63,105 bases of DNA from Streptomyces sp. NRRL F-5122 (GTDB taxonomy: Bacteria; Actinomycetota; Actinomycetes; Streptomycetales; Streptomycetaceae): positions 1 through 63,105 of the forward strand of contig NZ_LMWH01000247.1 of the NCBI RefSeq assembly GCF_001507435.1, given 5' to 3'. Shown here piece by piece: positions 27,170 through 36,322 of this stretch (positions are counted from its first letter, which is position 1; each line of letters starts with the position of its first letter). The notes beneath the pieces were generated by a model, which saw only the letters and a program-made list of their open reading frames with translations, was not told the DNA's origin and did not search any database. The translations under genes were made by a program, and so were the position numbers.

Positions 27170-27481
27170 AACCCGGCTTCGAAGGCTGTGACCGCGGATG
27201 CGAGCACCGCCTTGACGTCGTCGGTCTCTGCCGTCTCGGGTGTCCTGCCTCCTGGAGCCGCCGTGCGCGCGATCACCGACCTGAGCTACTTCGACGGCGC
27301 CCACGCCATCAACCCACTGCTGACACTCGGGACATGGGCCGTGGTATCGGCGCTGCTGGTATGGGGACGCACCAGATACCAGAGCACAAGGCCCCGTCAG
27401 GTACAGCCGAGCGGCACGGAGGCGACAGCCCCCGCGGCAGTCGGGGCGACAGCTCGCCCCGGCAGCGACCCCCGTCGGTGA
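27170..27481 (+). pseudogene. C-terminal remnant of a membrane transport protein
   Basis: The frame reads GLGNPASKAVTAD, then VLPPGAAVRAITDLSYFDGA, then a hydrophobic helix PLLTLGTWAVVSALLVWGR and a polar tail. The GNP...LPPGA...YFDGA...PLL pattern resembles the last helices of ABC-2/YhgE-type permeases. There is no upstream part, so it is a truncated relic. A GTG at 27188 could start an 97-residue product but lacks a good ribosome binding site. Confidence 0.4.
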
Positions 27482-27517
27482 GTTCCGCGCTGCCAAGTTC
27501 CCATCGAGTTCGCTCGA

Positions 27518-27594
27518 CTCCCGGTGCCGGGAGACCGCCTACGGCCCCTCCCCCGCGGCGCACGGGCTCCCGGCACCGGGCTCCCGCGGGAGCC
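27518..27594. repeat. Cluster of short GC palindromes
   Basis: CTCCCGG-tg-CCGGGAG at 27518-27533 and GGCTCCCG followed by its complement at 27579-27594. They follow the membrane-protein remnant and may be terminators. The rest of 27482-27733 shows nothing else. Confidence 0.45.
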
Positions 27595-27733
27595 GCGATC
27601 GCCGAGAGGTCGCCCATCCGCAAGGCGGCGAAGGGGAGTTGACGGCACGCGTATGCTGGGCATGAAACGCATCGACGCCCGCACCGGACCGTGATCCGGG
27701 TGGGCCGAGCGGGGGAAGAAAGGTGCGTGCCCG

Positions 27734-27928
27734 ATGACGATCGGGCTCCTCTCCACGATTGCCGGTGTGTTCTACGGGGGCACCGTCTCCATCCTCGCCC
27801 TTACGGCGACCTTTGCTTCACGCGGCGCATTGCGGCGTGAAGCGCGCAGCACCCTCGCTGTCCTGGTATCGGGGAGGGCGGTGCCGTCGCGGCAAGCGGG
27901 TACCAGGGACGTGAGCCGCAACGGCTGA
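27734..27928 (+). CDS. Small single-helix membrane protein
   Basis: A 64-residue frame: short N-terminus, one hydrophobic helix LLSTIAGVFYGGTVSILALT, then a basic segment RGALRREARSTLAVLVSGR. Small proteins of this design (one helix, then RREA-type basic tail) are common in Streptomyces genomes, without known function. The ribosome binding site is weak (AAAGGTG, ten bases away), and the last 20 residues look random, so the call is uncertain. Confidence 0.4.
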   Translation: MTIGLLSTIAGVFYGGTVSILALTATFASRGALRREARSTLAVLVSGRAVPSRQAGTRDVSRNG

Positions 27929-28197
27929 GTGGCCGGCGGTGAAGTGGCGAGGCCGGAACTCTGCCCCCGTTCGGCGCCCGGCCGAACGACGAGGATCGGC
28001 ACATCACTTCACCGCCTCCGTCGACTGCCGCCCTGCGCATCGCCCGACGTATCGCCCCGGCCCATGGCATACGCGCTGGCCAGGATCAGTCCACAGCCTG
28101 CCGGTTGCAGCGGAGTCGGGCGCTACCCCTGAACGCCCGGCCGCCCGCATAGGGGCTTCTGTGATGCTGGATACTCTTCCCGAGAGGGAGGAAGAGC

Positions 28198-28710
28198 ATG
28201 TCCATAGAGGCAGATGCACGAGTGGACTTGACCAACGCGTACACCGAACAGGTACGCGCTGATCTCGAACGGGTCGACGGTGAAATCGCGCAGTTGGAAG
28301 CCCGCCTCAGGTCGCTCCACGCGGACCGGATGCTCTTGGGTAAGCTCTGGGAGAACCTCTCCAGCGTGGCTGCGGACTCTGCGGCGCCCGTCCCGTCGGC
28401 AGCGACCGGTCACGGCTCCCAGGAGAGTTCCGCACCCGCTCCGGAGTCTGTCGGCGGCACCCGCGGCCGCCCCGCCAAACGGGGATCCGTACGGGCTGCC
28501 GTACTGCGGCGCTTGCGGGCGTCCCACGGACCCATGTCCGTCAACGACATGTTCGAGGCCTTGCCGAGCGCGGTGCGGGCCTCGGGAAAGGTCGTCGTGC
28601 GCAATACCCTTGAGGCTCTTGTGGCCAGAGGTATCGCCGAGCGTTCACGCCAGGGGCAGTCCGTCCGGTACACATTCGTCGATCTCCCGGCAGGGGACGA
28701 AGAGGCGTAG
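28198..28710 (+). CDS. Coiled-coil plus winged-helix protein, possible regulator
   Basis: 170 residues in three parts: an N-terminal amphipathic coiled coil (VRADLERVDGEIAQLEARLR), a Ser/Ala/Pro-rich linker, and a C-terminal winged-helix-like domain GRPAKRGSVRAAVLRRLRAS, MSVNDMFEAL, VVVRNTLEALVARGIAERS. The last segment has the two-helix plus wing spacing of small DNA-binding proteins. GAGGAAGAGC leads to the ATG. Alone in its neighbourhood; I do not recognise a characterised family. Confidence 0.7.
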   Translation: MSIEADARVDLTNAYTEQVRADLERVDGEIAQLEARLRSLHADRMLLGKLWENLSSVAADSAAPVPSAATGHGSQESSAPAPESVGGTRGRPAKRGSVRAAVLRRLRASHGPMSVNDMFEALPSAVRASGKVVVRNTLEALVARGIAERSRQGQSVRYTFVDLPAGDEEA

Positions 28711-28831
28711 GCCGTTCACGGCTTTCCCCACTCCAGGGCCCTCCATCACGGAGCCGCGGTGCCACTGACACTGTCGGCCACCATTCTCGAGAGAGTGTCC
28801 GGTGCGGACTCGGCCGAGCGCCGTGCCGCGG

Positions 28832-29776
28832 TCAGAGGTTCAGGACGCGTAGTGGGGCTCCATTGCGATACGCGGCGATGTCCTCGACCGCTTCCCGGTA
28901 GAACACGTCGTAAGTGGCCTCGGTGACGTAGCCGATGTGGGGTGTGAGCAGGGTATGCGGCAGACCGCGCAGTGGGTCCTCGGCGGGCAGCGGCTCGGTG
29001 TCGTAGACGTCCAGTGCCGCGCCTGCGATCCGGCCCTGACGCAGCGCCTCGACCAAGGCCGCGGTGTCGACGATCGGGCCGCGTGACGTGTTCACCAGCA
29101 GGGCCGTGGGCTTCATCCAGGACAGTTCCTGCGCGCCGATCAGGCCGATGCTGCGCTCGCTGAGCTTGTAGTGCACGGTGACGATGTCGGAGGTGGAGAA
29201 CAACTCCCGTTTGTCCACCGCCGTCACGCCGTGTTCCGCGGCGCGGGCGGGGTCCAGATGTGTGCTCCAGGCCACCGTCCGCATTCCGAACGCGGCGCCG
29301 ACCGCGGCGACGCGCCGACCGAGGTTGCCCAGGCCGACGATTCCCAGGGTCCGTCCGGCAAGGTCGCCACCGATGGTGTGCTGCCACGCCCCCTGCCGCA
29401 TTCCGGCGGCCTCCTCGTGGATGTGCCTGGTGAGGGAGAGGATGAGCCCCCACGTCAGTTCAGCGGTGGCGTGCGGAAGGATCCCGGTGCCGCACACGGT
29501 GACCCCGAACCGGCGGGCGGCCTCCATGTCGATGGAGGCGTTGCCCATACCGGTCGTCACCAGCAGTCGGAGCGCGGGCAGCGCTCCGAGGCGCTCCGCC
29601 GTGAACGGCGTCCGTTCGCGCATCGCCACCACGACGTCGAAACCGTCGAGCGCCGCAGTCACCGCATTCGTGTCCCCAAGATGGTCATGGACGAACACCA
29701 CCTCCGCCCCGAGACCGTCCCAGTCGGCGAAACGACGAGCGGCCCTCTGATAGTCGTCGAGCACGGCGACACGCAT
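28832..29776 (-). CDS. D-2-hydroxyacid dehydrogenase family protein
   Basis: A 314-residue NAD-dependent enzyme. Nucleotide-binding loop TLGIVGLGNLGRRVA, catalytic Arg in VNTSRGPIVD, Glu in DVYDTEPLP and the proton-relay His in TPHIGYVTE are all present, as is the N-terminal substrate domain. The start MRVAVLDDYQRAARRF marks the subgroup often annotated as phosphoglycerate-dehydrogenase-like. AAGGAAG precedes the ATG at 29776. It reduces 2-keto acids or the reverse; substrate not predictable. No partner gene. Confidence 0.9.
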   Translation of the reverse strand: MRVAVLDDYQRAARRFADWDGLGAEVVFVHDHLGDTNAVTAALDGFDVVVAMRERTPFTAERLGALPALRLLVTTGMGNASIDMEAARRFGVTVCGTGILPHATAELTWGLILSLTRHIHEEAAGMRQGAWQHTIGGDLAGRTLGIVGLGNLGRRVAAVGAAFGMRTVAWSTHLDPARAAEHGVTAVDKRELFSTSDIVTVHYKLSERSIGLIGAQELSWMKPTALLVNTSRGPIVDTAALVEALRQGRIAGAALDVYDTEPLPAEDPLRGLPHTLLTPHIGYVTEATYDVFYREAVEDIAAYRNGAPLRVLNL

Positions 29777-30202
29777 CGCACACTTCCTTGTCTCTGTTGG
29801 TGTCTGGTTCCGGGTCACCGCCGACCGCGACCGACGCGTAATGGACAGCGCGCCGGAGGAAATCGGGCGATGCTCACCTCGTTCCGGGCGGGCACGCCGT
29901 GCGACATCGTCCCGGCCGTGCCGACGGGCGCCGGGGTGTCCATCCCCGATGCTCAATCACTCGGTGCGCCGTGACGGTGCATGGCCCGCTGTGGGGTCCT
30001 GCCGGGCAAGTGAGGCGCAGCGCACACGGGTCCGTTTGGGGAGGCGTTCTGCCCGGACGACGTTGGACGGGCTCGCGCGTCACGTCGCGCTCTTGCGTCC
30101 ACTGACACCCCGGCCTCCCATTTCCCCGAGCGTACCCGGAGAACCGGCCCGTCTTCGCATCTCTTGACTGCGACGGGAAGTCGGAGCCGCGCCCGGGCCC
30201 GA
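29777..30202. other. Mostly gene-free stretch with one possible 34-residue frame
   Basis: A plus-strand frame 29870-29974 (MLTSFRAGTPCDIVPAVP, ending SLGAP) has GGAGG nine bases before its ATG and high third-position GC, so a microprotein or gene remnant is possible. The rest shows nothing recognisable. Confidence 0.3.
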
Positions 30203-30928
30203 TCAGACCGTCCACACGCTTTCAATGTCGATTCCGATGGACCAGTCTTCACTCAGAGAGTCGTCGGGGTTCCACCGGTGCACACGACGTCGGGTGGGTA
30301 CCTTGATCCCGTCGAACTCCCTGTATGCGCCGACATAGTGGGCAACGGCCACGCCGACGTTGACATCGACGTTGTAGTCAAGACGCCGCAGCAGACCGTC
30401 GTCGCCGAAGTAGAAGGTCTGCCGCGCACAGTGCGTGGCGATGGACCGCGGAAAGTGCACCTCCAACCGATGCCACACTTCACCGTTCTCGACACACCGC
30501 TCACCCTCACGCGATGTGACGCCGGGATACGTGAGGAGAAAGGGCGTGGTGAGGTAGTTCCACATGGCGTAGCCAATGAAGTAACCAACCTGTAGCGACT
30601 CCCAGGGTGAGTTCAGCTCGTAGCCCGCGTAGGTCGACCTGATGCCGGACCTGCTCTCCAGGACGGTGTCGTCTGCGGCCACTCGCACCTCGACCGCGTC
30701 GTCCTCAGCCCGCACCAGTATGTCGTGTTCAGGCCTTTTCCAGGGGCTCAAGCGAATCACCTCCCTGCGGGTCTCGACCGTCAGTCTCTCCCTCGACGGC
30801 TTCTCCGAAAATCCGCGCACGGCCCAGAAGGGGCCGCGAAGGATGACGTCGGCCTGCAGTCGATCGATCTGCGACCATCGTTCCAGGCCGCCGTGGGCGT
30901 CAAGGACATGACTCAGCACGTCGTTCAT
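30203..30928 (-). CDS. Conserved hypothetical protein, lipoprotein-sorting-like fold
   Basis: 241 residues, mostly alternating strands: VLDAHGGLERWSQIDRLQAD at the start, ILRGPFWAVRGF, later FYFGDDGLLRRLDYNVDVNV and FDGIKVPTRRRVHRWNPDD. The pattern of an opening helix with AHGG and repeated amphipathic strands resembles LolA/LppX-type beta-sheet proteins that hold hydrophobic molecules, but there is no signal peptide, so it would be cytoplasmic. ATG 30928 is chosen over 30934 because GGAG is then six bases away. Function unknown. Confidence 0.7.
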   Translation of the reverse strand: MNDVLSHVLDAHGGLERWSQIDRLQADVILRGPFWAVRGFSEKPSRERLTVETRREVIRLSPWKRPEHDILVRAEDDAVEVRVAADDTVLESRSGIRSTYAGYELNSPWESLQVGYFIGYAMWNYLTTPFLLTYPGVTSREGERCVENGEVWHRLEVHFPRSIATHCARQTFYFGDDGLLRRLDYNVDVNVGVAVAHYVGAYREFDGIKVPTRRRVHRWNPDDSLSEDWSIGIDIESVWTV

Positions 30929-31692
30929 CTTCATCTCCGATGGTGCATGGAATTTCGTGTGAGCTTCCGTCGCCCTACAGGGCATTGGGGACCGGGAAGA
31001 GGCCGACACCGAACCATGATCGGTCTGGCCTGCCGGGGTGCCGTGGCAGGGCAACGACTCAAAAGCCGAGGTGTACACGTGCGGCGATCAGCGGAGCGTC
31101 CGAAAAGCGCCGGCTTGCGCGGCCGCTGCCGGCCGGAACTTGTCGACCGTCACCATCCGTGTGGCGCTCGCGTACCGACGAGAGGCGGCCCGAGCCAGGT
31201 CACCGGGCTTTTGCCGGTCGATCACCGCACTGATCCGGCCGCTGAGATTCCCGCATTCGCCCATCAAGACGTTCAGGTGGCTGATCACGGTCAACATGAT
31301 CGTGTCGCGGTCGCATCTGCGAGCGGTCATACGGTTCCTTGATCATCCGGTCAGGCTCTGCACCATCGTGGGCGAAGGCCCTGGTCCGTGTCGGCCCGGA
31401 CTGCCTTCGCCGCCAGTGGTTGTGCCCCGTCGGGGGATGCCGGACGCACACCATCGGCGCACACACAACTGGTGCAGGCGCGACATCGCAGTTAATCGTA
31501 TCCCCGGGCCACCGCCATGGCGCGGTAACGAGGCGCGGCGCGGCGAACGGCTCTATGGCCACCGTGCATCGCTCCAGCCCTGCGCCGGACTGCGGATCAG
31601 GCGCCTCACCGGTCCAATGACGGCTCGACGTCGTCACCGGGACGTTCTTTAACCGGTCGCCTGCAAACTCGACTCTCCCTATTCTCAGGCCC
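30929..31692. other. Long stretch without a supported gene
   Basis: 764 bases. A minus-strand frame 31088-31330 (MTARRCDRDTIMLTVISHL, 80 residues) has moderate codon bias but no good ribosome binding site and no recognisable domain; it could be a gene relic. The right end should carry the promoter of the GNAT gene. Confidence 0.4.
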
Positions 31693-32241
31693 ATGGATCT
31701 GCGGGAAGAGCGACCGGATGACAGGCAGGCCGTGCGGAGTCTCCATCAGGAGGCATTCGGTGATCACGGTTCTGTCGTGGCCGAGTTGACGGACGACCTG
31801 CGCGACACCCTCGCGCCCGACGGCGGGCTGTCGCTGGTCGCCGAGCAGGCCGGGCATGTGGTGGGCCACGTCATGTTCACTCGCAACCTCCTGGACGCCC
31901 CGCGGTGCCTCGTCGACGTGCAGGTGCTCAGCCCCCTGGCCGTGGCGCCAGGTCACCAAAGACAGGGTGTCGGCTCGGCCCTGATACGGAGCGGTCTGGA
32001 GATCCTCTCCAAGCGGCCGGTTCCGCTTGTCTTCCTCGAAGGGGACCCCGCCTACTACTCGCGCTTCGGGTTCGTGCCCGGCGGGGAGTTGGGCTTTCGC
32101 AAGCCGTCCCTTCGCATCCCCGACGCCGCCTTCCAGGTGCTGAAGCTTCCGAATTACGAGGAGTGGATGACGGGCACTCTGGTCTACTCGCAACTGTTCT
32201 GGCAGCACGACGCGGTCGGCCTCCGGGACGCCGACGCCTGA
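31693..32241 (+). CDS. GNAT-family N-acetyltransferase, YhbS-like
   Basis: 182 residues with the GNAT core: opening strand DLREERPDDRQAVRSLHQEA, LSPLAVAPGHQRQGVGSALI (acetyl-CoA pyrophosphate loop QRQGVG), and VFLEGDPAYYSRFGFVPGGE, the YhbS-subgroup motif. Transfers acetyl from acetyl-CoA to an unknown amine. The ATG at 31693 directly begins the fold; ACTCTCCCTATTCTCAGGCCC upstream gives no strong ribosome binding site, so the message may be nearly leaderless. Confidence 0.88.
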   Translation: MDLREERPDDRQAVRSLHQEAFGDHGSVVAELTDDLRDTLAPDGGLSLVAEQAGHVVGHVMFTRNLLDAPRCLVDVQVLSPLAVAPGHQRQGVGSALIRSGLEILSKRPVPLVFLEGDPAYYSRFGFVPGGELGFRKPSLRIPDAAFQVLKLPNYEEWMTGTLVYSQLFWQHDAVGLRDADA

Positions 32242-32606
32242 CCGACGATTCCGACGGCGGTCCGCTCCCACTCAGGGAGCGGCCCCGGCTGCTGCAACGG
32301 CCGTACGCGTCAGGTCACCCAGGGCCGTCGCGCGCAGCGCCGTGACCATCCCCTTCGTCCAGCGCGAGTCACAGCGAACGCTTGCCCGAGGCCTTCACCG
32401 GACGTCCGTGCCCTGTCCGGACCACGCCCGTACCCTTACTCTCCTGCCGCTGCGGGGCAAAGGACAGGGCGCTCGATCAGAGCGTACGGAACACGCAACT
32501 CCCCTTATTTCAAGAGGAGTTGTCGCGCTGACGAGCGAGAACACCGTGCTCGGCCGTGGGTGTCGCCATGCACGAACGGTGAGCAGTACTCGGTAAAGCC
32601 GAGGGG
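32242..32606. other. Gene-free stretch between convergent genes
   Basis: No convincing coding frame on either strand. I see no strong hairpin after the GNAT gene or after the disulfide reductase gene. Confidence 0.5.
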
Positions 32607-33983
32607 TCAGCGCACCACAGTCGCCAGCACCTCGTTGAAGGCCTCCGTCGAACTGGGGTGGGTCCAGATCGCGTCCCGTAGGCCGCTCGCCGTAACCCCG
32701 CTGCGCATCGCCAGCGCCACGGTGTTCACCAATTCCTGTGCATCCACGCTGAGTAGGGCCGCTCCGAGGATCTCGTCGGTCTCGGCGTCCACGACGAACT
32801 TCATCAGCCCGCGCACTTCACCCACGATGCTCGCCCGAGGCATCGCCGCCATGACCGCGACCGCCTTGGACGCGACACGCACGGATCGGCCGGCGGCCCG
32901 TGCCTCGTTCTCCGTGAGGCCCACCCGAGCCAGCGGAGGCGTCATGAAGTGCGTGTAGGGGACCGCCACCCGGTCGCTTGTGGAGCGCTTGCCTTCGCCC
33001 GACAGTTGGTCGGCGACGATCCGGTAGTCGTCGAGGGAGATGTAGGTGAACTGGGGTCCGCCGTTGACGTCACCCATCGCGAAGATATGCGGTCGGCTGG
33101 TGCTCAGGTACTCGTCCACTTCGATGGCGCCGTGGGCGGTCGTGCGCACACCCGCGGCCTCCAGTCGCAGTTCTGCGGTGCGCGGTGCACGTCCCGCAGC
33201 GGCGAGCACCGCCTCGGCTTCGACGGTGTCCGCGGCGCCGTTCGCCTCGTAGTGGACGATCGCCGCGCCTTCTGTGTCGGCGACCTGGGTGACACGGGCT
33301 CCGGTCACGAAGGTGATGCCCTCCTCTCGGAGGATCTCCTCCGCGGCCTGGGCCACGTCCTCGTCCTCACGCGGCAGGATGCGGTCGGCGACCTCCAGAA
33401 CGGTGACCTCGCTCCCGTAGCGGCGCACCATTGCCGCGAACTCGAGCCCCTGGTAGCCACCGCCGATGACGGCGAGTCGGCGTGGCAGGTCGGGCGAGCC
33501 GATCAGATCCGTGCCGGTGACCAGGTGTGCACTGTCGCGCAGGCCGGGGATGTCCGGCACCACCGGCTCCGCGCCGGTGTTGACCACGATGGTGTCGGCG
33601 GTGATCTCCAGTCGGTCGTCGCCTGCCACGACCTCCACCCGCTTGTCGTCGAGGAAGGCCGCGGTGCCGGTCACGACCGTCACCGAGTCCAGTGAGTCGA
33701 GCATGCGGAAGTTCTTGTCGCGCATCGCGGAGGTCAGCGTTGCCGTCGATGCCACGGACGCCGAGTACCACGCCTGCGGATCCGCGTCCTCAGGCCGGGC
33801 GGAAGCCCGCTGAATGAGCGCCTTGGTCGGTACACAGCCGATGTTGATGCACGTGCCCCCGTACATCAGGGCGGACTGCTCGACCATCACCACACGTCGT
33901 CCCAGTCGGCCCATGGCCGCCGCGAGTGTCTTCCCGCCCTTGCCGAAGCCGATGACCAGCAGATCCGCATGCAATTCGTCCAT
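32607..33983 (-). CDS. Pyridine nucleotide-disulfide oxidoreductase, RclA-like
   Basis: A 458-residue flavoprotein. FAD-binding LLVIGFGKGGKTLAAAMGRL; redox-active disulfide C45/C50 in GGTCINIGCVPTKALI; NAD(P) loop VIGGGYQGLEFA; FAD ribityl site IFAMGDVNGGPQ; C-terminal dimer part WTHPSSTEAFNEVL with the His-Pro near the active site. The sequence is closest in style to RclA, the copper/NADH-linked reductase that protects from hypochlorous acid. ATG 33983 has GGAG ten bases upstream. Divergent from an RclR-like AraC gene 71 bases away, the same pairing as in Escherichia coli rclA/rclR. Confidence 0.85.
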   Translation of the reverse strand: MDELHADLLVIGFGKGGKTLAAAMGRLGRRVVMVEQSALMYGGTCINIGCVPTKALIQRASARPEDADPQAWYSASVASTATLTSAMRDKNFRMLDSLDSVTVVTGTAAFLDDKRVEVVAGDDRLEITADTIVVNTGAEPVVPDIPGLRDSAHLVTGTDLIGSPDLPRRLAVIGGGYQGLEFAAMVRRYGSEVTVLEVADRILPREDEDVAQAAEEILREEGITFVTGARVTQVADTEGAAIVHYEANGAADTVEAEAVLAAAGRAPRTAELRLEAAGVRTTAHGAIEVDEYLSTSRPHIFAMGDVNGGPQFTYISLDDYRIVADQLSGEGKRSTSDRVAVPYTHFMTPPLARVGLTENEARAAGRSVRVASKAVAVMAAMPRASIVGEVRGLMKFVVDAETDEILGAALLSVDAQELVNTVALAMRSGVTASGLRDAIWTHPSSTEAFNEVLATVVR

Positions 33984-34054
33984 GGGCGTCAGACTCCGTC
34001 GAACCTGCCGATCCGGCAAGACGGCAATGGATCAATTATCGTCGAGATAGGCTC

Positions 34055-34987
34055 ATGGACACGATCAGCACACTCCTGCGTATGGCCCGCCTCGAAGGCG
34101 CGGTCGATGTGCGCTGCATGCTGGCCGGAAGCCACACCCTGGACAACCCGCCCGGCGGGACCGGGATGGTGCCCTTCCATCTCCTCCTTGACGGCCTGTG
34201 CATGGTCGAGACCGGCGGTCGCACCGTCGAGCTGCGCGCGGGCGACGTACTGGTACTCCCCCGTGCCGAGCGGCACCGCGTGCGCGTCACCGCCCTGGAG
34301 CCGCCGGTGCCCGCCGACCGGTATGAAGGCAGGTCGGTGGCCACCCTGCGCAGCGAGGGCCCCACCACTGTGGATCTCTTCTGCGGCCACTTCACCTACC
34401 GGCCGGGCGCCGGGGAGCTTCTGTTCGCCGGGCTGCCCGACGTCCTGCACGCCTCTTTCGGCACAGGGGCCGACTCGCCACTGCGCCTGCTCGGCGAGCT
34501 GATGCGGAACGAGGCGACCCTCGACGGCCCCGGCGCCGGGGCCCTGCTGGCCTCGCTCTGCGAAGCCCTCCTGGCACTCGTCCTGCGCGGAGACGGCTCC
34601 AACGGTCCCCCGGCGGCAGTCGTCCCCCCACCCTGGACCGCCGTCGTGGACCCCGCTCTGCGAGCCGTGGTCGACGCCGTGATCCGCGAGCCGCACAGAC
34701 CGTGGACGATCGCCCGCCTGGCCCGCCTTGCCGGGGTCTCCCGGGCCACTCTGGTACGGCGCTTCTCCACGGCGACCGGCATGGGCGTCGCCGACTTCCT
34801 CACCCGGATCCGGATGACGATGGCAGCCGATCTGCTGACCACCACGGAGTGTAGCCTCGACGACGTCGCCGCGCGTGTCGGCTACCGCTCGCCCTCCGCC
34901 TTCGGCCGAGCCTTCCGGACCACCACCGGTATGACCCCCGCCCGCCTGCGGCGATCCGCGGCGGAGTACGGGCACTGGCCGACGTAG
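34055..34987 (+). CDS. AraC-family regulator with cupin domain, RclR-like
   Basis: 310 residues. N-terminal cupin-type sensor (FHLLLDGLCMVETGGR, LRAGDVLVLPRAERHRVRV) with cysteines at 21 (DVRCML), 49 and 110 (LFCGHF), then two AraC helix-turn-helix motifs: WTIARLARLAGVSRATLVRR and LDDVAARVGYRSPSAFGRAF. RclR senses hypochlorous acid through N-terminal cysteines; C21 and the CGHF cysteine are the candidates here. The gene is divergent from the RclA-like reductase and probably activates it. TATCGTCGAGATAGGCTC precedes the ATG. Confidence 0.87.
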   Translation: MDTISTLLRMARLEGAVDVRCMLAGSHTLDNPPGGTGMVPFHLLLDGLCMVETGGRTVELRAGDVLVLPRAERHRVRVTALEPPVPADRYEGRSVATLRSEGPTTVDLFCGHFTYRPGAGELLFAGLPDVLHASFGTGADSPLRLLGELMRNEATLDGPGAGALLASLCEALLALVLRGDGSNGPPAAVVPPPWTAVVDPALRAVVDAVIREPHRPWTIARLARLAGVSRATLVRRFSTATGMGVADFLTRIRMTMAADLLTTTECSLDDVAARVGYRSPSAFGRAFRTTTGMTPARLRRSAAEYGHWPT

Positions 34988-35095
34988 GCAGCATCCCACG
35001 CAGCGATGAGTTCCGGCCGGGCCACCAGTCTGTTCTGGTGACCGTCGTAGGACGCCGCACGACGCTGCCCGGCACAAGACACCACGGAGGACACC

Positions 35096-35911
35096 ATGAC
35101 GACCACGCCGGACGACCCGACGACCGCTCTGCCCGGCCGCCCGCCCGTCGTCGACCTGGCCATCTGGCAGGCCGCCCGTGACGAGCTTCTGGTCCGCGAG
35201 AAGGCGCACACCCGCGAGGGCGATGCGATCGCCGCGGCCCGCCGCCGGCTGCCGATGGTGGAATTCGACGGGACGGTCGAGGTCGTCGGACCCGACGGAC
35301 CGGTCCCGTTCCTGGACCTGTTCCAGGGCCGCGAGGAGCTCGTGGTGTACAAGCACATGTGGTACGACGGCGCACCGCACCAGGGGCAGTGCGAGGGCTG
35401 CACCACCACGGCCTGGCACTTGGACGACGCCGTCTACCTCAACGCCCGCGGCGTCTCGTTCGCCGTCCTGACCGCGGGCCGCCCGGACGAGGTGGCCTCG
35501 TACGTCGAGTTCATGGGTTACACCCAGCCCTGGTACTCGGTGCGCGACGTGGAGGCGCCGGTCGACGGCGACATGGGGCACATCACCTGCTTCCTGCGCG
35601 ACGGCGACCGTGTGTTCCTCACCTACTCCACGACCGGCCGTGGCAACGAGCCGGTCAACGGTTCCCTGAGCCTGCTCGACATGACGCCCTACGGCCGCCG
35701 CGAGGGGTGGGAGGACAACCCCGAGGGCTGGCCCGAGGCTCCTCAAGTCGGCTCCCCGGTCGGTGGTCATGGGGCGCCGATCTGTTGGTACTGGCGCTCG
35801 GACGCGGACGGGAACGCCGCCTGGGGCCCGACCAGCCGCCCCGTGCCACAGTGGACCCGCCCTGGCGCAACCCCCGTGGAGACACTGGGCCGACAGGGCG
35901 ACCACCACTGA
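35096..35911 (+). CDS. DUF899 thioredoxin-like protein
   Basis: 271 residues with the DUF899 pattern: WQAARDELLVREKAHTREGD, AAARRRLPMVEF, FLDLFQGREELVVYKHMWYD, CEGCTTTAWHLDDAVYLNAR and a C-terminal YGRREGWEDNPEGWP. The fold is thioredoxin-like, but the family's role is unknown; members often sit with redox or AraC genes. ACGGAGGACACC precedes the ATG. It follows the RclR-like gene on the same strand and could belong to the same oxidative-stress response (inference). Confidence 0.85.
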   Translation: MTTTPDDPTTALPGRPPVVDLAIWQAARDELLVREKAHTREGDAIAAARRRLPMVEFDGTVEVVGPDGPVPFLDLFQGREELVVYKHMWYDGAPHQGQCEGCTTTAWHLDDAVYLNARGVSFAVLTAGRPDEVASYVEFMGYTQPWYSVRDVEAPVDGDMGHITCFLRDGDRVFLTYSTTGRGNEPVNGSLSLLDMTPYGRREGWEDNPEGWPEAPQVGSPVGGHGAPICWYWRSDADGNAAWGPTSRPVPQWTRPGATPVETLGRQGDHH

Positions 35912-36322
35912 CGCGCCTCGACGGGCGGTGGCATTTCCGGCCCCGTTGGACGATGACCGAAGGGCAGCGGGCACCGCCGGCGCCGGTGCTGCCAGTGGCC
36001 TGGAGCACCAGCGGCCGTGAGGCAGTCCCAAGACATAGGACTGGTGCCTGGTCCTGGGCGCGATCGTGAATCTGGTCCAGGGCCGACTCGCCCGGAGCAC
36101 CCTGCCGGCCGGCATCCCGCCCGCACCGCTTGGCACTTCAACAGGGGCGCGATCCCGGAACTCGGCGCATCGGCCGACTTCCGGCGCGAGCGGCACCAAG
36201 CACGGGGATATTCGGCCTGCGTGCTGGCGCAGGCACGCCGGTGAGGGAAGCAGAGACTCCGGCAGATTGCGGTCAGTCTGTACCCGGGGCGCAGTTCACT
36301 CACCGCCGACGAACTCCATGGC
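35912..36322. other. Gene-free stretch with the likely lost N-terminus of the methyltransferase
   Basis: From 36252 the methyltransferase frame is open behind a TGA and reads LYPGRSSLTADELHGVDEFH without a usual start codon, suggesting that the true N-terminus was lost. The rest shows nothing. Confidence 0.4.

Noticed and set aside
31088..31330. 80-residue minus-strand gene
   Set aside because: Moderate codon bias only, no ribosome binding site and no recognisable fold; listed only as part of a gene-free stretch.
33989..36199. 736-residue minus-strand open frame
   Set aside because: Antisense of the AraC and DUF899 genes; low-complexity Arg/Gly text without motifs or a ribosome binding site.
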